64,000 nucleotides of DNA from Lolium rigidum (lineage: Eukaryota; Streptophyta; Magnoliopsida; Poales; Poaceae), in NCBI RefSeq assembly GCF_022539505.1, contig NC_061508.1, forward strand, positions 63,621,754 through 63,685,753, in the 5' to 3' direction. Position numbers and translations under genes: made by a program. Shown here one piece after another: positions 23,701-35,823 of the stretch. The notes beneath the pieces were generated by a model. The model was not told the origin of the DNA. It ran no database searches and saw nothing but the letters and a program-made list of their open reading frames with translations. The first letter of the stretch is position 1. The number at the start of each line of letters is the position of its first letter.

Positions 23701-26700
23701 AAGGTATGGTTTACTCCCTTGATGCATTTTTTTTCTTTTTATGCAAACATTTCTAAATTTATCAATACCAAGGATAGTTATACTTGCACATCAACTTTTC
23801 CCAGAACTTGATATTTTCTTAATCCAGTATCTTGTCTCTAATCTTTCATTCTTTATTGTTTTGCTAAATGGATGAGTGGTTACTGATTAGTTCACAGACT
23901 ATTATCTCATGTACCATAAGGAACTAAAAGATGGTTTATTTGGCCCAAAGATGGCTAACAGAATATACCAGGTGGTTTGTGTGCGCTGTTCCCAGAATTT
24001 CTTAGAAGAAACTGTTGCACTGTGTAATTTTTTTGATACGAATCAACAACAACAAAGTCTTTATTCCGAAACAAGTTGGGGTAGGCTAGAGGTGAAACCC
24101 ATAAGATCTCGTAATCAACTCATGGTTCTGGCACATGGATAGCAAGCTTCCACGCGGCTCTTTCCATGGCTAGTTCTTTGGTGATACCCCAGTCCTTCAT
24201 CTCTCTTTACGGACTCCTCCGATGTCAAGTTTGACATTATCAGCACGCTTTAGCCGTCCACTATGCACCGGAGCTTCTGGAGGCCTGCGCTGAATATGCC
24301 CAAACCATCTTAGATGGTGTTGGACAAGCTTCTCCACAATCGGTGCTACCCCAACTCTATCTCGTATATCATCATTCCAGACTCGGTCCTTCCTCGTGTG
24401 GCCACACATCCATCTCAACATGCGCATCTCCGCCACACCTAACTGTTGAACATGCCGCCTTTTAGTCGGCCAACACTCAGCTCCATACAACATTGCGGGT
24501 CGAACCGCCATCCTATAGAACTTGCCTTTTAGCTTTTGTGGCACTCTCTTATCACAAAGAATGCCAGAAGCTTGGCGCCACTTCATCCATCCGGCTTTGA
24601 TCCGGTGGTTCACATCTTCATCAATATCCCCATCCTTGTGCAGGATTGACCCCAAGTATCGAAAGGTGTCCTTCTGAGGCACCACCTGCCCATCCAGGCT
24701 AACCTCCTCCTCCTCCTTGTGCCTAGTAGTACTAAAATCGCACATCATGTACTCGGTTTTAGTTCTACGAATCAACCTTGTGAAAAAATTATAGCTACTC
24801 GATCTTTTGTATAAGCTTTTGAAGGAACAAAACAACTAGTTGGAAATACACGATCAATGCAGAAGACTACTCACTCATCTATTGATCCATGTTACTCCCT
24901 CCGATCCATAATAAGTATTGGGGTTTTAGATCAAATTAGCTTAAACTTGAATTAAACCCCGACACTTATTATGGATCAGTGGGACTAATATATTTTCTCT
25001 GTAAACTTGGTTTGACTTGAGACAAGCTCATAGATGGATGGAGTAGCAAATAATCTCCTAACGGAAACTCTTGAGAGACTTTGTTGGAGAGCGTGTATTT
25101 TAGACCAATGAAAATCCAAGTTCGAGTCCATAGCCTAGTAAGAATCCACTTGTATTTATTTAAGTCTTGGCTCAAATGTAGTCGACAGCAAATAAGTAAG
25201 AGTGTGCACCTGGGTGCCTCAGAGATAGCACACAGTTGCCCAATACTTCTGCAATAATGTATGAAGTTTTTGTATTTGTTCTCTGGTTTGGTTTGTATTG
25301 GTAAAAGAATCTCACATACAGATAGGCGGTAACTAATCCCAGGTCTGGTTTATATACAGTTGGAGCACAAAGAAACACTCTTGCTACCTCTTTGGATCTA
25401 GATTATACATATTGTTTGTTAATTTGAAATTTGGCAGATCATGTTGGTAGGGGCTAGGGTTCTACCGGGTCTAGGACGGAGGTTGTAAGGGTGGAAGTGA
25501 GGGCGGAGAGGCTGGAGGGCTCGGCGCCGGCGGCTGGGCGCCGTCGCGGAGGAAGGAGGCGGCGGCTAGGGTTGGGTGCGGCTGGGCGCAAGGGGTCTCC
25601 CGTCTCCCTTCGGGGAGACGAGACGAGTATGATGCCGAATATTTGTCTCATTAATCACGAAGGGTACATGTGTTTATATAGGAGGACGGCCTCCTCTAAA
25701 CCCTAATTTACTTGGGCTAAGCCCCTAATTTACTTGGGCTAAGCCCACAACTAGCCACTAGTGGGCTTCTTGCGTGTATAGGTCGGACCGACCATAACAT
25801 CTCTCCCCGCCTTCTCAAACGGCTCGTCCTCGAGCCGAACTTCGAAGCTGGCTGGCGGAGATCTTCAAGCTTCTCCCAAGTTGCCTCGTCCTCCGGCATG
25901 CCTCGTCCAATGCACCAAGACGTGCCAAACACCACGTCGGCTCGTCGGGCCTTCATCACGCTAGCCGCGCTCGCCGGGGCAGGCTCGAGACGCCCATCCG
26001 AAGTAGGTGGAAGAGCTGGTGGTGCAGACGGAGGGTCGCCACGGTAGGCCTTCAGGAGGCCAACGTTGAAGACGTCGTGGAGGCGCGAGCCCGCTGGCAG
26101 CTCAAAACGGTAGGCGAGCGTGCCGATGCGCTCCAGCACATGGAAGGGACCGGCGTAACGAGGTCCCAACTTGCGCCTGGAGCGCGGGTCCAAGGACTGG
26201 GTCGTCCGGTGAAGAAGGCGTAGCCGGACCCGGTCGCCCACCGCAAACTCCGCCTCGCGATGGTGTGCATCATAGTACCTCCTGGCCAGCTGCTGAGCCT
26301 GAAGAAGTCGCTGGCGCGCCTCAACCAGTATCTCGTCGCGGGTACGCAGCAGGTCATCCGCCGTCTCAGTACGTGCCGTGCTAGGCGCATAGGGAAGCAT
26401 CGCCGGCGGTGGCCTCCCGTAGACCACCTTAAAGGGAGTGGCGTGCAGCGCGGAGTGGTAGGACGTGTTGTAGTAGTACTCGGTCCACGCCAGCCAGTCC
26501 ACCCAAGCTCGTGGACGATCCCCGGTGATGCAACGCAGGTACATGGCGATGATCTTGTTGACGACCTCGGACTGGCCGTCCGTCTGAGGATGAAACGCCG
26601 TGCTCATGCGGAGCTTCACGCCCGCCAACCCAAAGAGGTCCCTCCGGACGTGACCCATGAACACGGGATCACGATCACGCGACGATGGAGGACGGAAACC

Positions 26701-29700
26701 CGTGGAGGCGAACGATGCCGTCGAAGAAGGCGCGTGCCACGGACGCCGCCGTATAGGGATGGCCGAGGGCGATGAAGTGCGCGTACTTGGAGAAGCGGTC
26801 GACCACCGTGAGGATGACGGACTTGCCGCCAACCTTCGGTAGCCCCTCGATGAAGTCCATGGAGATGTCCGCCCACACCGGGACGGCACGTCCGGCCGGC
26901 TGCGGTAAGCCCGCCGGACGGAGCGTCTCGTCTTGTTCCGCCGGCATGTGACACACGCCCGCACCGGTCTCGCACCGGGCGCCATCCCCCGGAATGTAAA
27001 AATCAGCGCGGAGACGGTGCGGGGTCTCTGGACGCCCTCGTGACTGCGAGAATGCGCCAAGGAGAAGGCACGGTGGCGCGAGTCTCCATGATCCGGCACG
27101 AAGATGCGGCGCCCATGGAGTAGTCCCTCGTCCAGGCGCCAGGGCGCGGCCAGCTCGCCGTCGGCCAGGCGTTGGCGTAGCTGCTGCGCATCCGCGGCCT
27201 CGGCAGTAGCGCGGCGAACCTCGTCGATGAAGGCGAAAGATGGCCCGGAGTGGATGCAGAGGGCCGCACCAACCGTGGGCGTGTCCGCAGCGTCGTCGAT
27301 GTCGCGGCGGGACAGGGCGTCGGCGACTGTGTTGAGGCGGCCGGGGCGGTACTCGACGGTGAAGTCGAAGCCGAAGAGCTTGCTGATCCACTGATGCTTC
27401 GCGACCTGTGGAGAGGCGCCGATCCGGCAAGAACTTCGAGTGCGTAGTGGTTCGTGCGCACACGGAACGTCCGGCCCCAAAGATACGCCCGCCGGTGGCG
27501 CACCGCCTGGACCAGCCCGATCAGCTCGCGCTCATATGCGGCGAGCTTGTGGTGGCGCGCGGCGAAGGTGCGGCTGAAGAAAGCGAGTGGCCCCTCGCCC
27601 TGGTGAAGGACGGCGCCGAAGCCGAAGAGGTCGCCGTGCTGCTGCAGTAAGTCGGCCAGGAGCGGATGCGCCTCGTCAAGCGCGGCGGCCATCAGGTGGA
27701 GCTGCGGGGATGCGCCAGTGCTGCCCAAGCCCGTCCAGTGAACACGGCGGCCGCCCTCGCGCCAGAATATGAGGGACAACACGTCGAGGTCCCACAGGAT
27801 GGGGCCTAAGGTGCTCAGGAAGTCGAGGCCGAGGATGAAGTCGTAGCAGCCCAAGTCGATGCCGACGCGGTCGATGGAGAACGGCTCGTCGCCTACGAGC
27901 ACGGGAACTCGTCGCGCCACGCCCGGCACGTAAGACGGTCCCCGTTGGCGACGGTGACGCTGTACTTCTCCGATCCCGCCGAGCCGGAGAGCGAGGCGGC
28001 GCATGGCGGTGTTGGACAGGAAGTTGTGCGTCGAGCCCGTGTCCACCAGCGCCGTGAGACGCTCCCCATTGATCGTCACCGGGAGCAGCATCGTCTTTGC
28101 CGTCTTGATGCCCGCCATAGCATGAAGAGAGACGACGAAGGCGGACGCGTCGACCGGCGCATAGGTCGTGACACCGGCCTCAGTGACGGTGGCGGCCGCG
28201 AGCTCGGCGGTGAGGACCTCCACGTCGGCGTCATCGACGGTCTCCAGGTAGAAGAGGCGGGCGCACGTGTGGCCCGGCGCGTACTGCTCGTCGCAGTTGA
28301 AGCACAGCCCCTTGCGGCGCCGCTCGAGCTGCTTCGCAGACGTCAGCCGCTTGAAGGGGCGAGTCGGCGTAGGAGGGCCCGCGGGCGCAGCGGCCGGCGC
28401 GGGGCGCGGCGGGCCGGTGGGCGTCAGGGCGGGTCGGAGCGCGGGACGAGCGCTGCCACGTTGCGCGTAGACCTGCTGCATGGCGATGGCGCGCTGCTCG
28501 TAGGCCCGTGCGTAGTACATGGCCGTCCGCGGGTCCGCGAGCTCGCGCATCTCGACGTCGACGCGGATGTAGTCGGGGAGGCCGCCGACGAAGAGATCGG
28601 CGCGGCTGCCGCGCCGAGACGCCGGGGCATGGCACGCGAGCGCCCGAAAGCGGTCGGCGAAGTCCTGGACCGTGGTGGTGAAGGCGAGGCGTCCCGGCTC
28701 GGCGAGGTGGCTTCGCGGAGGGTCCGCCCAAACCGGCGGAGGCACGGGTCGCGGAAGCGCTCCCGGGACGGCATCCCGCCCTCGTCTCGCTCGAGGGCGT
28801 AGTACCAAGCTCGCGCGGCGCCCGTAGGTGATAGGAGGCGATCCATGTGCGGTCGGCGGCGGCGTCCGCTGCCCCCGAAAGAAGCTGCTCGCACCGGTTC
28901 GGCCGGTTCGGGGGTCGGTGGCGCCGTCGTAGGTGGCGAACTCCGGCTTGGTGAAGCGGGGCGGCTGCTGCGCCGAGGCGTGACCCCGTAGGTGCCCTCC
29001 CGGCAGCCCGGGGTGAAGGACGTGCTCTCGGCGAAGGGGCAGCAAACCCGCCGGGACCGCCAAAGGTGTGGGCGGGCTGCGTGAACCGTCGTCCGCGCCG
29101 CGGTCCCCGATTGTAGACGGGCGACGCGTCGGTCCATGTGGGGATTGGCGAGGGCGATGGCGGCCACCACGCGGGGCGGCCCTTGCGCGGCGACGGAGGC
29201 GGGGGTGTCGGGGTGGCGGACGGGGCCGGGACGGCGGCCGGTGGGGGCGGCGGGTGCCGGCCGGCTTTGATCTCCGCGAGCTCGAAGCGGATGGCGCGGA
29301 GACTGTCGGCGAGGTCCGCCAGTGTAGCGGGCAGGAGGTCGAGGCCCGTGGGGGCGGCGGCGGCGGCCTGGATGGCAGCGGCGGCGGCGGCCCCCGGCGG
29401 CGCGTGGGCGCCTGTCATGGCGGCGGAGGTGGCGGGGGTGGTGTTGGTGGCGGCGGCGGTCGTGGCGGTGATGGGGTCGACGGGGAGGCTGTTGGAGCTC
29501 ATTAGACCTAGGCAATCTGATACCAAAGTGGTAGGGGCTAGGGTTCTATCGGGTCTAGGGCGGAGGTTGTAAGGGTGGAAGTGAGGGCGGAGAGGCTGGA
29601 GGGCTCGGCGCCGGCGGCTGGGCGCCGGCGCGGAGGAAGGAGGCGGCGGCTAGGGTTGGGTGCGGCTGGGCGCAAGGGGTTTCCCGTCTCCCTTCAGGAG

Positions 29701-32700
29701 ACGAGACAGTATGATACTGAATATTTGTCTCATTAATCACGAAGGGTACATGTGTTTATATAGGAGGACGGCCTCCTCTAAACCCTAATTTACTTGGGCT
29801 AAGCCCCTAATTTACTTGGGCTAAGCCCACAACTAGCCACTAGTGGGCTTCTTGCGTGTATAGGTCAGACCGACCATAACACATGTTGTCATATTTCTCT
29901 CCCTCTCTTGCGTCCAGCTTCTTTGTTTCTCTTTGTACATAGCTCCCAATGCATCTTTTGGCACCAAGCTCCTCCATCAGTACATGCAATGCCTTAAACA
30001 CCCACCAAAATTCATGATTACATTCATCTGTATTGTGGAGAAGCCAAGTACTGTATCGTGCGCTATTACGTTCTTTCACTTGTTCTCTACAGAACAGACA
30101 GATTGTACCATAATACTTCCACGTGTTGGTTTCAAACACATGTTCTTAGAAAAATAGGGATCCCTGCTCATAGGAGCAGCTAATTCGCAGTAGGTAACAA
30201 CAAATACAGAGGTTGTATGTAACAGAAAATACAGAAGTGAATGTGGAAGAATATTTGAGAACTGATGTATGTTGCAGGACCAGACTGAGACAACAAAAAG
30301 ATGTTGGCATATTAGGTACACATATACTCGCTCTGAGTCACAATTTAGTTTTTTTTTTACAATCTGCATCAGTCACATTTTAAGGTTTTATCATCTATAA
30401 AGAAATATTCAGTAGCACCAAACTGATGGTCAAAGTGTCATCTTGAATACCATTAGGGCTGTGCAAAATCTCACACCGTACAAACCGTGGAAACTGGCTA
30501 GAGGGAGCTAGTTCATCTCCTTCACAAAATCAATCCCAACTTCCAGTTTAGTGCAAAAAAATGGACAACTCCCTCTGATCCATAATAAATATCGATCCAG
30601 TTTAGTGTGATTTTTTTTAATTAAAGCTCCGAGACTTACTATGGATCGGAGGAAGTAGTAAAAACCAGTTAAACTGTGAGACCGTTTTTCCCACCCCTCA
30701 ATATGTCGTGGTGGTGTCAAGACAGATGCCATGGGATGGCTTAAGTTGGGGCCGGATGTACGCAAGGGGATCCGGGTGAGGGGGAAGGTTAAGGGAGAAA
30801 GAGCGATGAACTCAAGATCTTGTATTGATGAACTTGGCCAAAATGGCCAGAGGTTGAAGATGGTACGGAGTACAAGGTGAGCACCTCTATCCTAGTGTTG
30901 ATCGTCCCGCGCAGGGGTGCCCCTCCTCTCCTTATATAGGGGAGAGGAGGCTTACAAGAGAAGGAACCCTAGGGGTATCTTTGCTGACCTAAGCTACTTT
31001 ATAAAGCTACTTTGGCTTCAGGGATGACGCTTCTGTCTTTAATCATGGGCTGATGACCTCCTCCGGTATCTTTTTCGTCATCTTCTATTTTGACGTCAGG
31101 GCTTTGATTAAAGCTGAACTGCTTCGCTCATCTTGTCCTTTGGACCTTAAGGGAATCTTTGATTGCAGCGCCGACATGCTATCGTTGAGCCTATGCCGGT
31201 TCTCCGGTATCTTAAGCCGGTTCTTCGGTATCTTATGCCGGTTCTCCGGTATCTTTATCCGTGAGGACCGGCTTCTTACCCTTTGTATCTCAATTTCTCC
31301 TCTTGGGCATATCTCCGGCTTAGATATCACCGGTTGCCTTTACTCCGGTATACCCCTCCTGGTATACCGGATTGTTTCAACCAACACTGTTAAACTATGC
31401 CATCATAATCTGGTTTAGTTTATGCCAGTATCTTATGCCGGTTCTCTGGTATCTTTAGTTAGAAACGACCATGTCGGGATTACCTGTGTAAACCGGTTTC
31501 TGGCTATCTTACTTAGCCAAGCTTGGCACACTCTTGACCTACCGGGGGTAATCCCCCGACACAATACCATGTCCGTTTCCAAAAGGACTTTATCATGACT
31601 CTTAAGGGAGTATCTTTAAGCTTTCTTCAGGTTTTGGTTGTCATGATCTTACTATTTGATCTCTAGATTTCTGGACTTGTTGACTACCATTATTGCTAAC
31701 TGTGATACTGACAATGCAGAGGTAGTTTGTTCCGGTTGATCCGTCGCCCCAACAACCAATTGGATGAAAAAAAACGTATAAGGATGGCACTTGATGTGGT
31801 ATGCATGGGTCTTTGTTATCCTAGTTCACTCATGTGAAGAACATTGGGCTGAATTTGACAATCTTTTCTAAGTTGGTGCTTGGATCTTATTTTCCTAGGC
31901 CCGTGGTATGAATTATTTGCACAACTGCACCCCTGTTGTAGTTCATCGAGATCTGAAGTCTCCAAACCTACTTGTTGACAAGAATTGGGTAGTCAAGGTA
32001 ATAAGCAGGTCCAGCCAACAGTGAGAGGTTTTTGATTCTTTGTGGCATTTCTGCCTGTCTAACCATTTTCATCTTTTTATTGTTTAGGTTTGTGATTTTG
32101 GTTTATCACGTATAAAGCATGATACCTTCCTTTCCTCAAGATCCACAGCTGGAACAGTAAGCTTGCTTCTGATTATCTTCAATCAAACTTTTTTACCTGT
32201 ATGAGAATAAGAAACCTTTTTGTGGGAAAAGCAGGAATAGATATACAGATTATGTGTTGGTTCTGCTTTTTGTGTGAACTTATTTATTTCACCGTGATAT
32301 GTGCTCAGTTTGTGCTTGCTGACCTTTGCTGCACCGGACTTATATTTTATAACCTGCTGGGGATAGCTGTGGAAATAGAAGAAAGTTGGTTAGCAAACGT
32401 AATTATAGGAAAAATTAATGCTATTAGACTCAATTTTAGTGATTAGCGCAAGTATAGCTTGAGGGCTTAAGAGAAGGTTGACTTGTTGGCCAGGCCCAGA
32501 AGCATATTTGGGACTCTTGCTTCGATTTATTATGATATGAATCTTCTTTAAACTTCAATATATTTGTGAGGCAAAAGACCTCTAGATTGCATTGAATGGG
32601 TTTGGTACACCACAGATTTAGGGAGAGGCTTACAAAAGGTAAAGATGTTACATTAGGGCTTTCTTTATATTACACAAAAGAACCTGAATAAAAGCTAAAG

Positions 32701-34700
32701 CACAAGTTGGTTCCTGTCTAGTTGATTTTGTTTATCGATTCATCATTTGGTTACGCATAGTTACTAGTTACTCTACGGCTATATTTGCATTCCTGTAGGT
32801 CTGGGACTGACACGGGTTGGAAGAATGGTCAGATAATGAAATATCACTATATGAACAAGAACAGACAGCCTTGATATGGCATTTTTCTCATAGATGCTCA
32901 GGCACAGCTGCTTTAACTGGCCCCTGACTCTGTGTTTACTGTACTATGGTCAAGCTAGCAATCAATTTTTGATCTAGAACTTTTCTATTCTCACATCTCG
33001 GTACTCTTAAGCATAGAAGTTTGCTGATCTCATAGATGGTTTTAGGTTAAATACTTCTACAGGTTACTGACCACCTGCATCGATTGCAGGCTGAGTGGAT
33101 GGCACCAGAAGTACTTCGAAATGAACCATCGGATGAGAAGTAAGTTCTTATGTTGATCTCTCATTTGTGTGCTTTTACCTTACTTTATTTGACAAATGAT
33201 TTGTTTACCCTTCAATACATTGCAGGTGTGACGTTTTCAGTTATGGGGTTATATTATGGGAACTTTGTACTTTGTTACAGCCATGGGAAGGTATGAATCC
33301 CATGCAAGTTGTTGGAGCTGTTGGTTTTCAGCAACGACGTCTTGACATTCCAGCCGGTGTGGATCCCACCGTAGCAGAGATAATAGAGAAATGCTGGCAG
33401 ACGTTAGTATGCTCTAACTTGCTATGTTTTTTAATGAACATATACATCATTATCTAATAGAATATTATTTTGCTGCAACATGCTAGTCTTTTCAAGGTCT
33501 TGTGTATTTTGCTAGTCGCGTCATAGTTACATTAGCAACCATGCATTGTGCAATGCATATTTCTCACGATGCATGTTGCATGGGAACTATACAACCATAT
33601 GTGAAAACCCATACTTGAACATCCAAACTAAAAAAACTGAGCTACTGGTGAGAGATGTATTTACGATTCAGTTTGAATGCTTCACCCACTAATTCGAACT
33701 TCAGTATTTTTTCTAAAAGCGCACTTATCATACCTAACGAAAAGCTTGTCTTCTTTTTTACACTAGAAAAAGAGTGTAGTCGCCTGCAAACATTATGTTT
33801 CTCTTTCTGTTGTTTCATACACATTAAAGTTTTAGATTACACATTAACTGGGATAATTGAATTTTCAAGTTTGTTGTAATTTGCTAGTTTCCTTTTCAGA
33901 AGTCAAAATCTTGTAAAGTTGTTCAGATAACATATTTCTCTTTCTGCTTGCATGATATATTGTTAGTAGTTCCTATAATATTTGCACCTGTAAAATGGTG
34001 CAAGCAAAGGAAGCCACTCTGAAATTCACATTGAATTCATAGATTACCCCACTCTACGCCATACTTGGTATATAAATTAGTTATTACTATACTACATTGT
34101 TATCTGATAGTATATACTAAAATGGCAGATGACCATAGCCATGATTTCAAGAAAGTGGCATTCCATCCGTTTCCGTGAATAAGGCGTGTAAATTTAGTCA
34201 ATATTCAATATCTTCTAAGTTTGACCAATGTTATTATCAATGTTAAATTGTTAATAGATCCACCATAAAATATATTTTCAAAAATATCTATGTAATATTG
34301 TAGATATTGATATTTTCTTCTATATCTTTGGTTAATCTTAGTAAGCTTTGTCTTTTGACTAAATTTATACGCCTTATTCATTGGAACGGAGGTATAGTAC
34401 ATGTTACTGTTTTGAGTGTAGATTAGCCATGCTGCTTATTACCTTTTCTTCTGTCTATCAGTCATATGTCTCCAACTTGTGATTCTTATGTTCTCTGCCT
34501 TTTTATCAGTCTTATATATATCTCGAACTTTTTTACATATAAGCATATGGTCTCAATTATATATTCTTATTTTGTCTGATTGTAGAGACCCAAAGGTACG
34601 TCCATCATTTGCAGAGATCATGGTTGCCTTAAAACGGGTATTGAAAAATTTGTCTGCCAACCAACCAAGAAGACAGAGAGTACAGCAAACGGATGAGTAA
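17780..34700 (+). CDS. EDR1-type Raf-like MAPKKK (serine/threonine protein kinase)
   Basis: Thirteen exons join in frame to 1056 codons: 17780-18274, 19029-19466, 19811-19914, 20021-21354, 21628-21668, 23035-23103, 23603-23703, 31720-31798, 31899-31997, 32088-32156, 33090-33139, 33226-33402 and 34586-34700. All introns are GT-AG. The start [12 protein letters not shown] fits the N-terminus of this family. Residues about 120-365 match the EDR1 domain ([33 protein letters not shown]). A long low-complexity linker includes an Ala/Val-rich segment at about 649-700. The kinase domain spans about 775-1040: glycine loop GLGSFGEV, Lys in VAVKK (about 809), HRDLKSPN (903-910), DFG (923-925) and APE. 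All catalytic residues are present. Relatives act in defence, ethylene, drought and cell-death signalling; which role applies here cannot be read from sequence. Intron 7 (8.0 kb) is expanded by transposable elements, yet the splice sites are intact. Confidence 0.95.
22522..22718. mobile_element. Foldback MITE in kinase intron 5
   Basis: The left arm GGGGTGTTTGGTTAGGCTTA and the right arm, read on the minus strand, GGGCTGTTTGGATTGGCTTA continue as a nearly perfect inverted repeat for about 70 bp on each side. The terminal motif suggests a hAT-type MITE, but I could not find a clean 8-bp duplication. A transcript would form a long hairpin. Confidence 0.65.
24043..24795 (-). mobile_element. 3' fragment of a LINE (non-LTR retrotransposon)
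   Basis: The minus-strand frame contains [36 protein letters not shown] and [15 protein letters not shown], which are typical of the C-terminal part of reverse transcriptases in grass LINEs. A (CAA)n stretch at about 24043-24056 is the minus-strand (TTG)n tail of the 3' end. The element is 5' truncated, as usual for LINEs, and lies antisense in kinase intron 7. Confidence 0.8.
24895..24985. mobile_element. Stowaway MITE in kinase intron 7
   Basis: Inverted ends CTCCCTCCGATCCATAATAA and, on the minus strand, GTCCCACTGATCCATAATAA flank a short core. TA dinucleotides lie on both sides. Confidence 0.75.
25445..25799 (-). repeat. 3' LTR of the antisense chromovirus
   Basis: On the minus strand it runs from TGTTATGGTCGG, directly after the purine tract complementary to 25800-25812, to the end CCCCTACCA at 25445. 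Sequence and length match the LTR at 29529-29881. Confidence 0.9.
25815..29502 (-). pseudogene. Chromovirus gag-pol with deleted RT and frameshifts
   Basis: Gag starts at the ATG at 29502 ([10 protein letters not shown]), 8 bases inside the primer site. It continues through a Pro/Ala-rich region, shifts frame near 29050, and ends with the zinc knuckle [14 protein letters not shown] near 28300. Protease follows, with [10 protein letters not shown] near 28040. Sequence then runs from LLQQHGDLF straight into [18 protein letters not shown] near 27628, so it enters RNase H without the reverse transcriptase fingers or palm. RNase H and integrase are split between frames near 27460 and 26680. The integrase [13 protein letters not shown] block with the catalytic Glu is at about 26560-26600, and the chromodomain-like end has [12 protein letters not shown] near 25880. 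It is not a working polyprotein. Confidence 0.88.
29511..29525 (-). other. Primer-binding site, initiator-Met tRNA type
   Basis: Read on the minus strand the site is TGGTATCAGATTGCC, starting three bases after the LTR end at 29529. TGGTATCAGA is the standard complement of the 3' end of plant initiator-Met tRNA. Confidence 0.85.
29529..29881 (-). repeat. 5' LTR of the antisense chromovirus
   Basis: On the plus strand it starts TGGTAGGGGCTAGGGTTC and ends ACCATAACA, followed by the target duplication CATGT. It is nearly identical to 25445-25799. A TATATA-like promoter element appears on the minus strand near 29757. Confidence 0.9.
29887..30568. other. Kinase intron 7 sequence, unassigned
   Basis: AT-rich sequence between the chromovirus and the next MITE. 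Minus-strand open frames exist but carry no recognisable domain. I assign nothing here beyond intron. Confidence 0.4.
30569..30655. mobile_element. Stowaway MITE in kinase intron 7
   Basis: The left end CTCCCTCTGATCCATAATAA pairs with the right end, which on the minus strand reads CTTCCTCCGATCCATAGTAA. The right flank is TA. It is about 87 bp long. Confidence 0.7.
30704..31561 (-). mobile_element. Solo LTR of a gypsy-type element
   Basis: On the minus strand it begins TGTCGGGGGATTACCCCCGG, a start common to several Triticeae gypsy LTR families. The other end, on the plus strand, starts TGTCGTGGTGG. Identical 5-bp duplications CAATA (30699-30703 and 31562-31566) flank it and no internal domain is present. 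A TTATATAGG motif near 30933 reads as its promoter region. It contains repeated CCGGT(T/A)(T/C)CT-type motifs around 31190-31260. Confidence 0.88.
34163..34393. mobile_element. Mariner-like MITE in kinase intron 12
   Basis: The left arm CCATCCGTTTCCGTGAATAA and the right arm, read on the minus strand, CCTCCGTTCCAATGAATAA form inverted ends with a shared GGCGTGTAAATTTAGTC-like continuation. The core is AT-rich. Confidence 0.65.
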
Positions 34701-35823
34701 GGAAAAAAATGGAGATGAATATCAGCTGACAACACAAACAAAAACGAATGCATTGGTCTCTCCTGCCTTCCAGCAGCTGCCCATCTGTAACTACACAATT
34801 TTTTGTATAGCAACAAATTCGGTGATGGAAAAGGTGAAATTTCGTCCGTTTTGCCCTCCAATTACAGCTGTAAATTTCCATTGAAACTGGCAGAGACCTT
34901 CACAGCATTACTGCGTCAGTCCATTTGTGGGGTGAAAGGGAGTACAGATAAACATATCCATCAAGGGAAAGTGAAGGCAAAAGGAGAGCAAATCTTGCAA
35001 AACAGTGATGTTGGGCAAAACCATCTGATCTCAGATATCAGTGTTGGTGTGGTCATGCCTTATGCCCTCCACCCAAAGCTGGCTGATTAATGTTATTCAA
35101 CAGAAGATCCTATTGATACTCACCTTGCGCAACAAGAGGTACCCTGGCAGGGCCTTGTGTATATCACACCATGGCAAATTTGTCAGAATTGGCGGTTAGA
35201 CTGCGAAAAAAGAACCTGTTGCTTGTAGTAAAAAAATCACAACTCTTTACAGCGGCAGTTTTGACTCTTCTATTTTCTTTCTTTTTCTCATTTGTTGCTG
35301 TAACAAGTGTACAAAAACATCGTATAGAGTAGAGTGCTAATTGATTCTTTGCTACTCATGAACTATATGCATTTACCACTGAAAGTAGGTGCCAAAGGTG
35401 CACTCCAACAAGTTCCTACATTTCTCTATTTTTCGTACATGCTCATATTTGCAATAACAGTCGTGCTCAGGCAGTTGGGTTGCTCCTAGTTGTCTTCGTC
35501 ATGACTCACGGCAGGGACAGAGAGATCTGCTGCTGTAACTAGGCATATTGTGGACGCAGTAAGATTGGTACGCTAACCGAACTTGCTTAACTGTAACTCC
35601 CACCGTACAGTTTTACAAGGCGTTTAAGTCATTTTATAGGTTCACTCATTGTATCTAATCAATTTACTCACTTTTGTTTGTATCCAATCAATTTGATGTG
35701 TAAGTTTACTCCTTTTGTTTTGCATCTAGTCTACTTTAAAACTGTCAAAAACGTCTTATATTAGTGAACGGAGGGTGTACATCCTAGAACCGTGGAAATG
35801 TGTGTTCATCTCTGCTGGCCTAA
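34701..35823 (+). other. 3' UTR and downstream flank of the kinase
   Basis: The first several hundred bases after the stop at 34698-34700 probably form the 3' UTR. The poly(A) site is not certain. A partial Stowaway-like end, GTGAACGGAGGGTGTA, lies near 35765. No gene is seen. Confidence 0.45.

Larger units (their letters stand above)
25445..29881 (-). mobile_element. Complete chromovirus lacking reverse transcriptase, antisense in kinase intron 7
   Basis: The element is bounded by two LTRs of about 355 bp and by identical 5-bp target duplications CATGT (25440-25444 and 29882-29886). On the minus strand an initiator-Met tRNA primer site follows the 5' LTR, then gag, protease, RNase H, integrase and a chromodomain-like end, and a purine tract precedes the 3' LTR. 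Most of the reverse transcriptase is missing. By eye the LTRs differ at roughly eight bases and a few indels, pointing to a moderately recent insertion. Confidence 0.93.

Noticed and set aside
25817..26052. A separate host gene at the 3' end of the antisense chromovirus
   Set aside because: The EDEATWEK block with the preceding [11 protein letters not shown] is the usual chromovirus integrase C-terminus and chromodomain, and it sits inside the LTRs.
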